Position numbers and translations under genes: made by a program. A DNA stretch of 64,000 bases from an uncultured Myxococcales bacterium (lineage in GTDB: Bacteria > Myxococcota_A > UBA9042 > CAIXZC01), in contig CAITUV010000066.1 of NCBI GenBank assembly GCA_903895725.1, positions 62,001-126,000 on the forward strand, in the 5' to 3' direction. Positions 17,745 through 25,910 of this stretch are shown here, in pieces (position 1 is the stretch's first letter; the number at the start of each line of letters is the position of its first letter). The notes under the pieces were generated by a model that searched no databases, had not been told where the DNA came from, and saw nothing but the letters and a program-made list of their open reading frames with translations.

Positions 17745-19682
17745 CTACGACACGGGGACGTCCTCGCCGGGACGACCGGTGGCGGGATCCCAGCCCATGG
17801 CCTGCCAGTACTCCCTCTGGAGCGAGTCGAGATCCACCGAGCGCCCCTTGAGCACGCCGTGCGGAAGCGGCGGATTGCCCAGCGTCCGCTCATTGGGGCG
17901 GTTGCGCCGGGGATCCACTCCGTGCCGGAAATTGAAGAGCTGCCTGAGCCCCTGGATTCGCCCGCCGATCTCCAAGTACTGGTCGGGCGTCCTGCGCCAG
18001 CCGGTGGCCGCGTTCAGCCAGGCAAAGAGCGGCAGCCTCGTTGCCCCCATGAAGGCACCGAACATGCACAGCCCGGCTCCATTGAAGATCGCGGAGTAGC
18101 GGCTGCACGCTGCGCCCATGGCGGCCTTGTCCCGATCCACGACGTACTTCTTCCCCTTCCCGTAGAGTGGCGGCGGCTTGGGCAGGCCGGGAACCACCTT
18201 CCAGAGCTGGTACATCTCGTAGTAGAGCTGCGCCCCGATGGTGTGCCGCCCCGGTGCCGGCTCGGCGGCATAGTGGAGAGCAAACCCCGGGTCGAGGCGG
18301 CTGTCGTGCATCGGGAGGTCCTGGCCGCCCGCATGCATGGCAAACCGCTCCGCCCCCTTGCCGATCTTCTCCGCTGCCACCTTGGACCCGTCCGCCAGCA
18401 GATCGCCGATTCCCTCCCGCCGGGTCATCTTCTCGATCAGGGCGACAATGGCCTGCGTGTTTCCCCATCGCAGCTGAAGACCGTCCGTGTCCTTCTCCGT
18501 GAGCAGCCCGTGCTCGAAGCACTCGAGCGCGAAGGCCGCCGTGCTGCCGGCCGAGATCGTGTCCATGCCGGCCCGGTTGAGCAGCTCGTTGAGGTAGAAG
18601 ATGCTGTCCAGATCCTCGTTCATGAGCAGCCCGCCCAGCGACAGCACGGTCTCGTACTCCGGCTTGTGTGTCTCCTCGTAGCCACCGGCCCCGGAGCAAA
18701 TCCCGCCGCATCCGAGCGGGCAGGAGTAGCAGTGGTACTTCTTCTTCTCCCTCGCGACGATGGCATCGGGATTGACCGACTGGGACCGGCGCCGGCCGAA
18801 CTCCACCTGGGACCCCTTCCAATTCATGATCGGAGAGTCCCCCATCTCGATCGAGATCTGGTTCATGCTGACGGTCCCCCACTTCTTCAGCATGACCTTG
18901 TAGAGCATTCCGTCCTGCGCCATCTGCACCGGCAGCAGCCCCATGAACGTCCCGAGGTAGGAGGCCAGAGGGCCTGGAGGAAGAGGCAGATCCTTCTTCA
19001 CGTGCTCCATGCAGGCACTGGTCAGCCGCTTCATCTCCTCGGCATCGTGGACCTCCACCTTCTTCGTGCCGTGAAGCACCAGGGCCTTGAGCTTCTTGGC
19101 CCCCATCACGGCACCGAGCCCGGCGCGGGCGGCCATCCGTCCGCGGTCGTTCGAAACGCCGGAGATCAGGGAGAGCTTCTCGCCTGCGGGTCCGATGCAC
19201 GCCACCTGGGCAAGCTTTCCGTACCGCGCCTTGAGGTTGGTTTCGCACGTCACCGTGTCCTGCCCCCAGAGCTCCGATGCGTCCTCCAGCGCGGCCTTCC
19301 CCTCCTTGACCACGAGCAAAACTGGAGAAGGGCTTGCCCCTACGAAAAAAATCCCGTCATACCCGCACTTCTTGATGAACGGCGAGAGCTGCCCTCCGCA
19401 GTTGGCATCACCCCAGCAGCCGGTCAGCGGTGACTTGCCGACCAGCATCCACCGACCGGTGAACAGGCTTCCGGTACCCGTCAGCAGGCCGGAAACGAAG
19501 CCGAGGACGTTGCCCGGCCCCAGGGGATCCGCCCCCGGCTCCATGCGCGTTCCAAGCACCCAGGCAGCGAGCCCCATTCCCGACGTGACCGCCTCGTAGA
19601 CCGAATCGGGGACAGACTCCTCGGTACACGTGCGCTCAGTAAGATCCACCCACAGAATCCGGCCCATGTATCCTTTTGCCAT
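17745..19682 (-). CDS. aor: tungsten-containing aldehyde:ferredoxin oxidoreductase
   Basis: A 645-residue protein, the usual length for the family. The start MAKGYMGRIL has GGAGGAA upstream and matches typical N-termini. By family knowledge it oxidises aldehydes to carboxylic acids with ferredoxin, using a tungsten bis-pterin cofactor and one 4Fe-4S cluster. The cluster ligands are visible as C318-x2-C321-x3-C325 (CYSCPLGC), with the fourth as C539 in AGLCMFG. Pterin-binding regions such as GPAGEKLSLISG are present. The enzyme is cytoplasmic and oxygen-sensitive, pointing to anaerobic growth. No small ferredoxin or molybdopterin gene lies beside it. The exact aldehyde substrate cannot be inferred. 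Confidence 0.93.
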   Translation of the reverse strand: MAKGYMGRILWVDLTERTCTEESVPDSVYEAVTSGMGLAAWVLGTRMEPGADPLGPGNVLGFVSGLLTGTGSLFTGRWMLVGKSPLTGCWGDANCGGQLSPFIKKCGYDGIFFVGASPSPVLLVVKEGKAALEDASELWGQDTVTCETNLKARYGKLAQVACIGPAGEKLSLISGVSNDRGRMAARAGLGAVMGAKKLKALVLHGTKKVEVHDAEEMKRLTSACMEHVKKDLPLPPGPLASYLGTFMGLLPVQMAQDGMLYKVMLKKWGTVSMNQISIEMGDSPIMNWKGSQVEFGRRRSQSVNPDAIVAREKKKYHCYSCPLGCGGICSGAGGYEETHKPEYETVLSLGGLLMNEDLDSIFYLNELLNRAGMDTISAGSTAAFALECFEHGLLTEKDTDGLQLRWGNTQAIVALIEKMTRREGIGDLLADGSKVAAEKIGKGAERFAMHAGGQDLPMHDSRLDPGFALHYAAEPAPGRHTIGAQLYYEMYQLWKVVPGLPKPPPLYGKGKKYVVDRDKAAMGAACSRYSAIFNGAGLCMFGAFMGATRLPLFAWLNAATGWRRTPDQYLEIGGRIQGLRQLFNFRHGVDPRRNRPNERTLGNPPLPHGVLKGRSVDLDSLQREYWQAMGWDPATGRPGEDVPVS

Positions 19683-19714
19683 GCGTTCCTCCCTCCCTTC
19701 GGTCGCCGACGGCG

Positions 19715-19744
19715 AGTGTACTCCATGCAGCGGCCCCGACACAA
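19715..19744 (-). promoter_or_regulatory. possible promoter of the aldehyde oxidoreductase gene
   Basis: Minus strand: TTGTGT (19739-19744), an 18-base spacer and TACACT (19715-19720), about 35 bases before the ATG. The match is moderate. Confidence 0.4.
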
Positions 19745-19826
19745 TGGACACGATGCCGCACTCCGCACTTCCACCGGGAATTCCGTCCCCCCACCCCACC
19801 TTCGGTGGAGGTCTTCGTCATCATCC

Positions 19827-19855
19827 TTGCATGAGCCCGAGCGATTGAATAGAGT
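19827..19855 (+). promoter_or_regulatory. sigma-70-type promoter of the small orphan gene
   Basis: TTGCAT (19827-19832), a 17-base spacer and TAGAGT (19850-19855). The transcript would start near 19862 and give a leader of about 28 bases to the ATG at 19890. Confidence 0.6.
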
Positions 19856-19889
19856 TAACCGGTCAGGCTGGTCGTCTGGGAGGAAAACC

Positions 19890-20303
19890 ATGGGTGAGTA
19901 TCGGGGCACGGTCTTCTCCGGAGCTTTCGATGAGCTTTGCGCCAGGGAGGCACCGGTTCGACCGGCCGAAGCGTTCCTCTACGTCGCAGCCCGGTTCTTC
20001 GAGGGCCTCGAGGCCATCGACGCCACCAGCCTCGACGACCTCGCTGAAGAGGATTTCGTGGAGTTCATGCTCGTCGATCTGGACATCGATCGTCTTCCAC
20101 GGGAATTCCGTGCTGCCGTGCCGGAGGCCGTTGCCGGGCTGGCCGTCCGCCTGGGCGAGCTGGGGCACGTTCGCAATGCCGGCCGTGTTGCCAGCCGGAT
20201 CCGTATGCACTCCCAGGAGTTCCACCAGCGCCTGGCGGGCAAATCCCCCGGTTCCCGCGATCATCTTGACGGCGAAGACTCCAGTCGCAGGAAAGGGCGC
20301 TGA
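19890..20303 (+). CDS. small orphan protein of unknown function
   Basis: A 137-residue protein beginning MGEYRGTVFSG, with GGGAGGA before the ATG and a good promoter upstream. It is mostly helical and acidic in the middle (TSLDDLAEEDFVEFMLVDLDID), with a charged C-terminal tail. It has no signal peptide, membrane segment or Cys pair, and I do not recognise a family. An open frame also exists on the opposite strand here, but the promoter, ribosome site and amino-acid composition favour the plus strand. It stands alone between a divergent oxidoreductase and a convergent pyruvate kinase. Confidence 0.6.
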   Translation: MGEYRGTVFSGAFDELCAREAPVRPAEAFLYVAARFFEGLEAIDATSLDDLAEEDFVEFMLVDLDIDRLPREFRAAVPEAVAGLAVRLGELGHVRNAGRVASRIRMHSQEFHQRLAGKSPGSRDHLDGEDSSRRKGR

Positions 20304-20336
20304 GGCGGAAGCAACAAGGTCCGCGAGCAAGACCGA

Positions 20337-21782
20337 TCAGGGCTCGGACTGGACCGGAACGAGGGATGCAGAGAGGTCGTCGCGAATCCTCCACAGCTTG
20401 AGCATGTTGGTCTGGAACGGCTCGGCACCAAACCTCATGCCGAACGTCACCGCAATGGTGTCGCCGGCCGACGCCAGTCCGTGATTCACGAGCTCTCGCT
20501 CGGCCTGGGCGACAACCCCCTCGACCCCGCGCACCCAATCCCCGTGGAGCGGCGTGACTCCCCAGTGCAGGTTGAGCCTGCGCAGCACCGTCTCGTGCCG
20601 GGAGAAGGCCACGATGGCGGCCTTCGGACGCTCGGCAGCGGTCAATGCAGCGCTCCGGCCCGATTCCGTGTAAACGGCCATGGCGGTGAGCCCATACTCC
20701 CGTGCCGCAGCGCTGACCGCCTCGGCAATCATGCTCGAAAACGATCTGTCGTTCATGACCGGATTGGTGAGATTCCGGTTCACCCATCCGCTCTGCTCGA
20801 CCTCCTCGATGATTCGGACCATGGTGCGCACGACCGTTGCGGGGTGTCGCCCCACCGAGGTTTCCCCGGAGAGCATGACCGCATCGGTCCCGTCCAGCAC
20901 CGCATTGGCCACGTCCGACACCTCGGCCCGGGTGGGAGTGGCGTTCTCGATCATCGACTCCAGCATCTGGGTGGCGGTGATGACGGGGCGGGCCCTGGGC
21001 AGCATTCTCTGGATGATCCGCTTCTGCAGGAGGGGGACCTTCTCCTGGCCGATCTCGACACCCAGGTCTCCGCGGGCAATCATGGCCCCGTCCGCTTCGT
21101 CCAGGATGGCATCCAGGTTGGCGATGGCTTCGGGCTTCTCGATCTTGGCCAGCACGGGGATCCCGCCCGCCAGTGAACGGGCCTGTCGAATGTCGTCGGC
21201 GGTGCGGACGAAGGACAGCGCGAGGTAATCGAGCCCCAGCTCCCGAGCGAGCTCGAGGTCGTTCAGGTCCTTCGGGGTCAGCGAGGGGGCGGACACCCGG
21301 GTTGACGGAAGGTTGATCCCCTTGCGGTCGCTGATGGGCCCTCCCGCCTCCACCCGGCACTCGACCACGTCTCCCGACACGGCCGTGACGACGAGCCGGA
21401 CCAGGCCGTCGTTGATGAAGATCGGCTCGCCCGGCTTCACGTCGTTCGCCATCGGCTCGTAGGAGTGGAAAAGAAGGCTGCCCTCGCCCGGCCCCTCCCC
21501 GTAGCGCAGTCGGACGGTCTCACCGGCGGCAAGTGTGCGGGGTCCGCCACCGACCTTGCCGAGCCGGATCTTGGGGCCGCACAGATCCCCGAGGATGGCG
21601 ATGGGGCGCCCCCGCTCATGGGCCAGCCGCCGCAGGATGGAGACGGTCTGGCGGTGAGCCTCGCGGGTCCCGTGGGAGAAGTTCACCCGGGCCACGTCCA
21701 TGCCGGCGTCCAGCAGTCCGGCAAGCGCCTCTTCCGTTGCCGTTGCCGGCCCGAGCGTGCACACGATCTTCGCTCTTCTCAT
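20337..21782 (-). CDS. pyk: pyruvate kinase
   Basis: A 481-residue protein converting phosphoenolpyruvate and ADP to pyruvate and ATP, the last step of glycolysis. Diagnostic parts are KIVCTLGPAT at the N-terminus, ARVNFSHG, the catalytic lysine in LAKIEKPEA (K213), the Mg-binding ARGDLGVEI, and the ATQMLESM...PTRAEVSDVANA signature. The C-terminal allosteric domain is present. ATG is preferred to an in-frame GTG four codons earlier, because GGAGGG lies 5 bases before the ATG and overlaps the GTG. It follows the membrane protein gene by 95 bp on the same strand. Confidence 0.97.
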   Translation of the reverse strand: MRRAKIVCTLGPATATEEALAGLLDAGMDVARVNFSHGTREAHRQTVSILRRLAHERGRPIAILGDLCGPKIRLGKVGGGPRTLAAGETVRLRYGEGPGEGSLLFHSYEPMANDVKPGEPIFINDGLVRLVVTAVSGDVVECRVEAGGPISDRKGINLPSTRVSAPSLTPKDLNDLELARELGLDYLALSFVRTADDIRQARSLAGGIPVLAKIEKPEAIANLDAILDEADGAMIARGDLGVEIGQEKVPLLQKRIIQRMLPRARPVITATQMLESMIENATPTRAEVSDVANAVLDGTDAVMLSGETSVGRHPATVVRTMVRIIEEVEQSGWVNRNLTNPVMNDRSFSSMIAEAVSAAAREYGLTAMAVYTESGRSAALTAAERPKAAIVAFSRHETVLRRLNLHWGVTPLHGDWVRGVEGVVAQAERELVNHGLASAGDTIAVTFGMRFGAEPFQTNMLKLWRIRDDLSASLVPVQSEP

Positions 21783-21877
21783 TTCGCCCTCCACTCAGCG
21801 TTCCGTTGCCGTTGGAACCATCCTCTTCCTCGCCGCTCACCTCTCCCCTTCTCCGGAGCCAGCCGCTCGCCCCGTGC

Positions 21878-24800
21878 CTACTCCACCCATGGCTCGGTCG
21901 GCTCACGCGACTTCCACCAGTCGGAGGGACGCCCCGCCCGGAGATTCTCCAGCTCCTGCCGAAGCCAGGCCTGCTTCGTCGGATGACGCACCCGGTCCGG
22001 CCCTTCGGTCAGCTCCAGGTAGCGCTCGATGTCCCGAGCCGCCTGGCCGAGGTCCTTGAGTCGGATGATGATCGAGCGGACATAGTAGACGTCCGGGTCC
22101 TCGATTTCCGGTGCGAGGTCGACCCCCCTGCCGATCCAGGCCTCCGCCTCCTCCTGCCGTCCTCGGTAGAAGGCATCCAGGGCCAGGTACACGAATACCC
22201 GAGGCTCGTCCTTCTTCCGCTCGAGCACCTGGAGGAAATAGCCCTCGCTGGCTGCGTAGTCCCGTCGGGCATAGAACAGGAACAGCCCCTTGAGATACAG
22301 CCCGACGAGGTCGGCGGGATCCGATGCCAGCCGGGCATCCAGCTCTTCCTCCATCTCCCGATCCGTGCGGAACTTGCTGTAGAAGAAGTAAACGGAGCCC
22401 AGTCGTGACAGCACCTGCGGCCGCCCCGGGTCGCCGGATGCCACCCGGGCCAGACGATGGAATGCTCCCTCGAGATCCCGGCGCTCGTCCTGTCGAGTTC
22501 CGCGAAGGTAAAGAGCGGATGAGAGGTGCTCCGCGACGGTGAGCGAGTCCGGGAACAGCCGCTCACAGCCGGACAAGGTCTCCACAGCCCGGTCCAACGC
22601 CCCCGCCATGATCAGGGGGCGGGCCTCCCGATTGCATTCGTCTCCCAGCGAGGCCCAAGGGTCCTGCGGCCGGCCGCTCGGGCTGGTGGCCTCCAGCTCG
22701 ATCAGCCCCAGGGTCATGGCCTGAAGCGAGTCGGGGTACCAGTGGAAGGCCGGGGCCTCCTCCATCCGATTGGGTACCCGCTCGAGGTAGAGTCGAGATA
22801 CCCGGTGCGACTCGAGCACATAGCGGCACGCCGGGTGCAGCGCGGGCGGCGGATCGAGCGGCACCCCCCATTCGGCCTGGCCGCCTGCGTTCCGATAGGC
22901 GTAGCATGATGCCCCCAGGTAGAAGAACGTCCGGCTGTCGCGCGGAAGCCCCGCCCGGAGACGGGACACGGAGACCACCTCGACGTCCGGCCGGAGTGCG
23001 TGAAGTCGATACAGCGGGAGCTGCCGGTGGACCGGGACGTGCCCCGCAGGCGGCTCCACCCCCACGGCCCCCGGATCCGGAATCGCCAGGTCGGGAAGGT
23101 CCTCCGCTGTCAGGACGACCAGCCTCACGCGGCCCGGAGGAAGTCGCTCCACCGCAGCGTGGAACACACGGGAATCCTCCTGCGAGTTGGTGGTCCGGAA
23201 GAGCCGGTCCACTCCCGGAAGGGACGACGCCACAAATGCAGCCACCAGGGCAGCCGTCACGTTCAGCCGGGCTCGGGGCGACGAGGCCGTGGACAGGAGC
23301 GATGCGCTCCCGAACGCAGCCAGGACCGCCCAGATCATGGCGGCCGGGACTTCGAGCCTCAGCATCGATTCCTCGTTGAGGTCGACCGCCAACAGAGCGA
23401 GCCAGCCGGCGACCAGCACCAGCAGCACGAGCCCGGTCTTGCGGAAGGCGGGCGACCGGACCGCCCACCACGCCCCCAAGCCGCCCAGGAGGCTCAGGGA
23501 CAACGGGTACGCACCGGGGGCCGCCAGCACGTTCAGCAGAACCAGGTTGCGCGCAATGAACCCGGGCTTCAGCCGGTCGAGCGTGAGGTTGTCCCCGGCC
23601 ACCTCCCGCACCGTCGCCAGGACCAGGTAAACGATTCCCGGTGCCAGCAGCACGACCAGAGCAAGCCCCAGACAGGCCAGGCGCCGCCGTCCCGTTGCCC
23701 GTGCCAGGAAAAGCGAAGTCACGAGGACCGCCAGGACCAGAATCTCCGGCCGCATGGAAGCCCCGGCCACGAGGGCCGGAAGCGCGGCCAGTCCAGATCC
23801 CCACCGCCCCTCCTGGACGGAATCCCACAGCAGGAGAAATCCCACGAGAAACAGAAAGAACCCCGGAACGAGCAGGCTCTCAGTGTTTCCGTCCCGAAGG
23901 AACAACGGCGTCAGCGCCAGGTAGAAGGCGGCAAAGCCAGCGACTCCAGGCCGGGGGAATAGCCTCCGGGCGGCCGCGGCGCCGAGCACCGGCATCACCA
24001 ACGCAAGGAGGGAGTGGAATCGCAGCAGCTCGTCGAGGTGAGCACGCAGGATGCGGAACAGGAGGTGGACGAGCACCGCACCGCCTGCCCCGTAACGGGG
24101 AAGCCCCTCCATCCGCAGCGCCTGCTCCAGCATCGGAAAGACCATGCCGACCTTGACCGGGGCGAGCGGTACCAGGACCAGTCGGACGGCCCCTGCGGCG
24201 GTGACGGCGAGGACCGTGATCCACTCCTTCCTTCCTGCTCCGGCCAACGTCCTGCGGGCCGCCCCGGAGGCCTTCCAGCACGAGACCAGACTGAGCAGCA
24301 TCGAAAGGAACGCAGTCAATGCAGCCGCCGTTTCAACGGGCCTTCCGGCCAACCACGAGGCGTCGTCCCGCCCCGGTCCCGATTCCTCCGTCCCGCCGCC
24401 TTCCTGTGCGTCTCCCCTGCCTTCCGCCTGCCCGCCGCTGCCTTCCGGCCTCGGCGGGCCCTCCCCTTGGCCCGGCCCCAGGTCGGCCGGAGCGATCCCG
24501 GCCCACTCCCCCGAGTCCGAGCGGCGCACCTTGGCCACCGCCTCCTCCAGAAAGCGGTCGAGCTCTGCCAGTGCTTCCGGTGCCTTTGGAAACTCCCGAT
24601 CCAGGTCGTACCACAGGGTCAGGTAGTCGGTATCCGCGTACCCCTTGTGACCGGCGCTTCTGGGTGCGACCCACAGGTCAAGCCGGCCGCCGTACGGGTG
24701 GTCGAATCGGAAACGGATCCGTGCCCCCTCGATGGAAACCGCCCGGAAACGAAAACCGGGGGACAGTTCGGGTACACTCCCGGCAACGCCCCCCAGCAGC

Positions 24801-25222
24801 GTCTCCGGCACGAAAGAATCCCCTGCGTCGACGGAGCCGTCCCGTGCCTGGGGCAGGCCGGGCCGGCCCTCCTCCTCCCCCGCCACCATGGCCTCGGCAG
24901 CGGCCTCCACCAGCGTGGCCACCACCGGCGGGAAGCTGTCCGGGTTCTCCCCCTTGGGTGCCGCCTCGACCTTGTAGTTGAGGGCATGCCGGGCCGACAG
25001 GGCAAAGGCCGAGGCTCCTTCTTCCCTTTCGGTCACGAACAGAGTGACCTTCCACCCCTCCTTCCCTTCCAGGAGGAAGCGGGTTTCCACCTCGGTGCTT
25101 TCGACGTTGACCAGAACCCAGCCGGCCGGAGGAAACCCGCGGTCAGCATCCGTTGGAAGCAACCCGTACGGAGATGGACCGGAAAGAAGGAAGGCCAGGG
25201 CGGAGACCAGGATTGCCGACAT
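21878..25222 (-). CDS. large membrane protein, GT-C glycosyltransferase-like, with TPR tail
   Basis: A 1114-residue protein with GGAGGAGC before the ATG. An N-terminal signal-like segment leads to an extracytoplasmic beta-rich region (about 20-240) and a Gly/Glu/Gly-rich linker. A block of roughly ten hydrophobic helices follows (about 270-640). Its pattern (acidic loops, LLRFHSLLALVMPVLGAA, NTESLLVPGF) recalls GT-C lipid-phosphosugar-dependent transferases. A periplasmic-type domain and TPR-like helical repeats (about 880-1100) close the protein. It starts 14 bp after the HD hydrolase stop. It could mannosylate or otherwise glycosylate exported proteins, which would fit the neighbouring lipoproteins (inference). 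I did not locate a certain catalytic Asp/Glu pair. Confidence 0.65.
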   Translation of the reverse strand: MSAILVSALAFLLSGPSPYGLLPTDADRGFPPAGWVLVNVESTEVETRFLLEGKEGWKVTLFVTEREEGASAFALSARHALNYKVEAAPKGENPDSFPPVVATLVEAAAEAMVAGEEEGRPGLPQARDGSVDAGDSFVPETLLGGVAGSVPELSPGFRFRAVSIEGARIRFRFDHPYGGRLDLWVAPRSAGHKGYADTDYLTLWYDLDREFPKAPEALAELDRFLEEAVAKVRRSDSGEWAGIAPADLGPGQGEGPPRPEGSGGQAEGRGDAQEGGGTEESGPGRDDASWLAGRPVETAAALTAFLSMLLSLVSCWKASGAARRTLAGAGRKEWITVLAVTAAGAVRLVLVPLAPVKVGMVFPMLEQALRMEGLPRYGAGGAVLVHLLFRILRAHLDELLRFHSLLALVMPVLGAAAARRLFPRPGVAGFAAFYLALTPLFLRDGNTESLLVPGFFLFLVGFLLLWDSVQEGRWGSGLAALPALVAGASMRPEILVLAVLVTSLFLARATGRRRLACLGLALVVLLAPGIVYLVLATVREVAGDNLTLDRLKPGFIARNLVLLNVLAAPGAYPLSLSLLGGLGAWWAVRSPAFRKTGLVLLVLVAGWLALLAVDLNEESMLRLEVPAAMIWAVLAAFGSASLLSTASSPRARLNVTAALVAAFVASSLPGVDRLFRTTNSQEDSRVFHAAVERLPPGRVRLVVLTAEDLPDLAIPDPGAVGVEPPAGHVPVHRQLPLYRLHALRPDVEVVSVSRLRAGLPRDSRTFFYLGASCYAYRNAGGQAEWGVPLDPPPALHPACRYVLESHRVSRLYLERVPNRMEEAPAFHWYPDSLQAMTLGLIELEATSPSGRPQDPWASLGDECNREARPLIMAGALDRAVETLSGCERLFPDSLTVAEHLSSALYLRGTRQDERRDLEGAFHRLARVASGDPGRPQVLSRLGSVYFFYSKFRTDREMEEELDARLASDPADLVGLYLKGLFLFYARRDYAASEGYFLQVLERKKDEPRVFVYLALDAFYRGRQEEAEAWIGRGVDLAPEIEDPDVYYVRSIIIRLKDLGQAARDIERYLELTEGPDRVRHPTKQAWLRQELENLRAGRPSDWWKSREPTEPWVE

Positions 25223-25236
25223 CGCTCCTCCTGCCG

Positions 25237-25752
25237 CTACGTCCGCGTCAGCCGGGCGAATTCCTCCAGGAACCAGCGCTCCGCCTCGTGGGGCATCATC
25301 GGCTCGATGGGTTCGGCGAGGGGCTCGACCCCCAGGTTCCATGCCTCCGGAGGCGGTGCCATCAGGTCCCGGGCTTCGGTGGCGAGCAGCACATTGTCCG
25401 CGTGCTTCACTGCGGCAGGCATCGGCCAGGAAAGCCCGAACCGCTCGGCAACCCGGCACAGAACCCGGTCCTCCAGCTCCGAGAACTGCGGAAGGAACTG
25501 CTTGACCGGCCGGGGAAGGTCGGTGAGGTAGGCCTCGCCGGCATCATGCAGCAACCCCCACAGGCTCAGCTCGGACGGCAGCGCGCGAGCGACCCGCACC
25601 GAGTGCTCGGCTACCGAGTAATACCGGAGACAATGCCCGTTGAAACGGCACAGATTGGACAGAGAGTGGGCAATGTCCCGCACGTCGATGTCCTCGGCCC
25701 TGGGATCGACCGAATAGAACTTCCGCCCGGTGTACGTCTGGATCCAGCTCAT
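25237..25752 (-). CDS. HD-domain phosphohydrolase (YfbR-like)
   Basis: A 171-residue protein carrying the HD metal signature: H50 in YSVAEHSVRVA, H69-D70 in LWGLLHDAGEA and a later D119 in VKHADN. The EAYLTDLPRPVKQ segment is typical of the COG1896-like hydrolases that act on deoxynucleotide monophosphates or related phosphates. It has no signal peptide and is cytoplasmic. The substrate is uncertain. It is probably the first gene of a run with the membrane protein and pyruvate kinase, but that link may be only positional. Confidence 0.82.
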   Translation of the reverse strand: MSWIQTYTGRKFYSVDPRAEDIDVRDIAHSLSNLCRFNGHCLRYYSVAEHSVRVARALPSELSLWGLLHDAGEAYLTDLPRPVKQFLPQFSELEDRVLCRVAERFGLSWPMPAAVKHADNVLLATEARDLMAPPPEAWNLGVEPLAEPIEPMMPHEAERWFLEEFARLTRT

Positions 25753-25838
25753 GTCGTCCCCCTAGCAAACGGGGGCATCTTACTCCCCCTCGGGAACGGT
25801 TGCACGCCCCGTTTTCGTACCTCTTCAGCGATATGGCG

Positions 25839-25867
25839 TTGACATCCCCCCGGCAGGCGCGGATAGT
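25839..25867 (+). promoter_or_regulatory. promoter of the 20-repeat Cys-rich lipoprotein
   Basis: TTGACA (25839-25844), a 17-base spacer and GATAGT (25862-25867), about 43 bases before the ATG. It excludes the longer in-frame start, which lies upstream of the promoter. Confidence 0.6.
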
Positions 25868-25910
25868 CGGATTGGCAATTCTGTCACGAGAGCTACGGAG
25901 GAGGGATAGC

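Noticed and set aside
17731..17746. Terminator at the end of the aldehyde oxidoreductase gene
   Set aside because: AGTCCT/GCGA/AGGACT hairpin exists but overlaps the stop codon and has no T run.
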